Shown here: positions 63,962-64,000 of the stretch, piece after piece
Layout: each line of letters starts with the position of its first letter
How positions within the stretch are numbered: the first letter of the stretch is position 1
Origin: Pseudopelobacter sp964601865
GTDB lineage: Bacteria; Desulfobacterota; Desulfuromonadia; Geobacterales; Pseudopelobacteraceae
DNA length: 64,000 bases
Assembly: GCA_964601865.1 (NCBI GenBank)
Contig: CAZRPI010000001.1
Coordinates: 5,777-69,776, forward strand
Direction: 5' to 3'
Program-made: the position numbers and the translations under genes
The notes under the pieces: generated by a model
Seen by the model: the letters and a program-made list of their open reading frames with translations, nothing else
What the model was told of the DNA's origin: nothing
Database searches by the model: none

Positions 63962-64000
63962 GTGGGGCTGTTTCTCAACGCCGGCATCGTGGTAAAATTC
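63962..64000 (+). CDS. Start of a probable TolQ/ExbB-type protein (partial)
   Basis: GTG preceded by GGAGG opens MGLFLNAGIVVKF, after which the window ends. The sequence resembles the N-terminus of TolQ-family proton-channel proteins, which are often found beside an omega-amidase gene in Geobacter relatives (from memory). Thirteen codons are not enough for certainty. Confidence 0.4.
   Translation, partial: MGLFLNAGIVVKF

Noticed and set aside
1..64000. tRNA, rRNA, CRISPR arrays, insertion sequences and prophage genes
   Set aside because: Looked for by eye; none recognised. Small structured RNAs cannot be excluded without covariance search.

Overview
The window looks like chromosome of a motile, anaerobic delta-type proteobacterium, most likely of the Geobacter/Pelobacter group (Desulfuromonadia). 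This is inferred from gene style and neighbourhood: a GC-rich backbone, an NtrB/NtrC-type pair, a GGDEF protein, trxB followed by an omega-amidase-like gene and a probable tolQ start, and a wealth of TPR and radical SAM proteins. No database search was possible, so the taxonomic call is tentative. No rRNA, tRNA, CRISPR array or insertion sequence was recognised.

Layout. (1) 1-12.98 kb is ordinary backbone: a membrane metallopeptidase running off the left edge, an MFS/acyltransferase fusion, a diguanylate cyclase, CysM, a SprA-related HEAAH protein, a receiver protein, an OmpA-like lipoprotein, an Smr protein, a surface-antigen barrel lipoprotein, and a sensor kinase/sigma-54 activator pair. 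(2) 13.17-20.7 kb opens a glycosylation island: CgeB-like glycosyltransferases (one fused between two methyltransferase domains), an SDR, a DegT/StrS aminotransferase and a GT8-like transferase. (3) 20.98-34.98 kb is a tightly packed run of 15 genes, eight of whose junctions overlap. It begins with three genes for a UDP-2-acetamido-2,6-dideoxy-L-hexose (L-FucNAc/L-QuiNAc type) and continues with five radical SAM enzymes, a split transketolase, two methyltransferases, an RmlD-like SDR, a Nudix hydrolase and a GT9 transferase. A sixth radical SAM gene follows at 35.0 kb. (4) 35.0-39.8 kb is clearly AT-richer and holds poorly known glycan proteins and an FkbM methyltransferase. (5) 39.9-52.8 kb returns to GC-rich DNA and encodes very large multi-domain glycosyltransferases (1659, 677 and 1267 residues) with TPR segments. 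(6) 52.9-61.6 kb is the flagellar end: flaF, flbT, an unknown gene and flagellin on the minus strand, a divergent OGT-like (GT41) transferase, a duplicated TPR-GT9-like protein, and a TPR protein. (7) 61.9-64.0 kb is backbone again: trxB, a small acidic ORF, a nitrilase-family amidase and the first codons of a probable TolQ.

How it fits together. The simplest reading is a flagellin glycosylation island: nucleotide sugars are made and altered by the SDR, aminotransferase, transketolase, radical SAM and methyltransferase genes, then transferred by the CgeB, GT2, GT4, GT9 and OGT-type enzymes, with flagellin (controlled by FlaF/FlbT) as the likely acceptor. Two sequences fit the sigma-28 (FliA) consensus with the right spacing, one in front of flagellin and one in front of the TPR gene at 60.4 kb. 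The acceptor and the sugar structure are inference. The least explained part is the radical SAM plus split-transketolase block at 24-36 kb.
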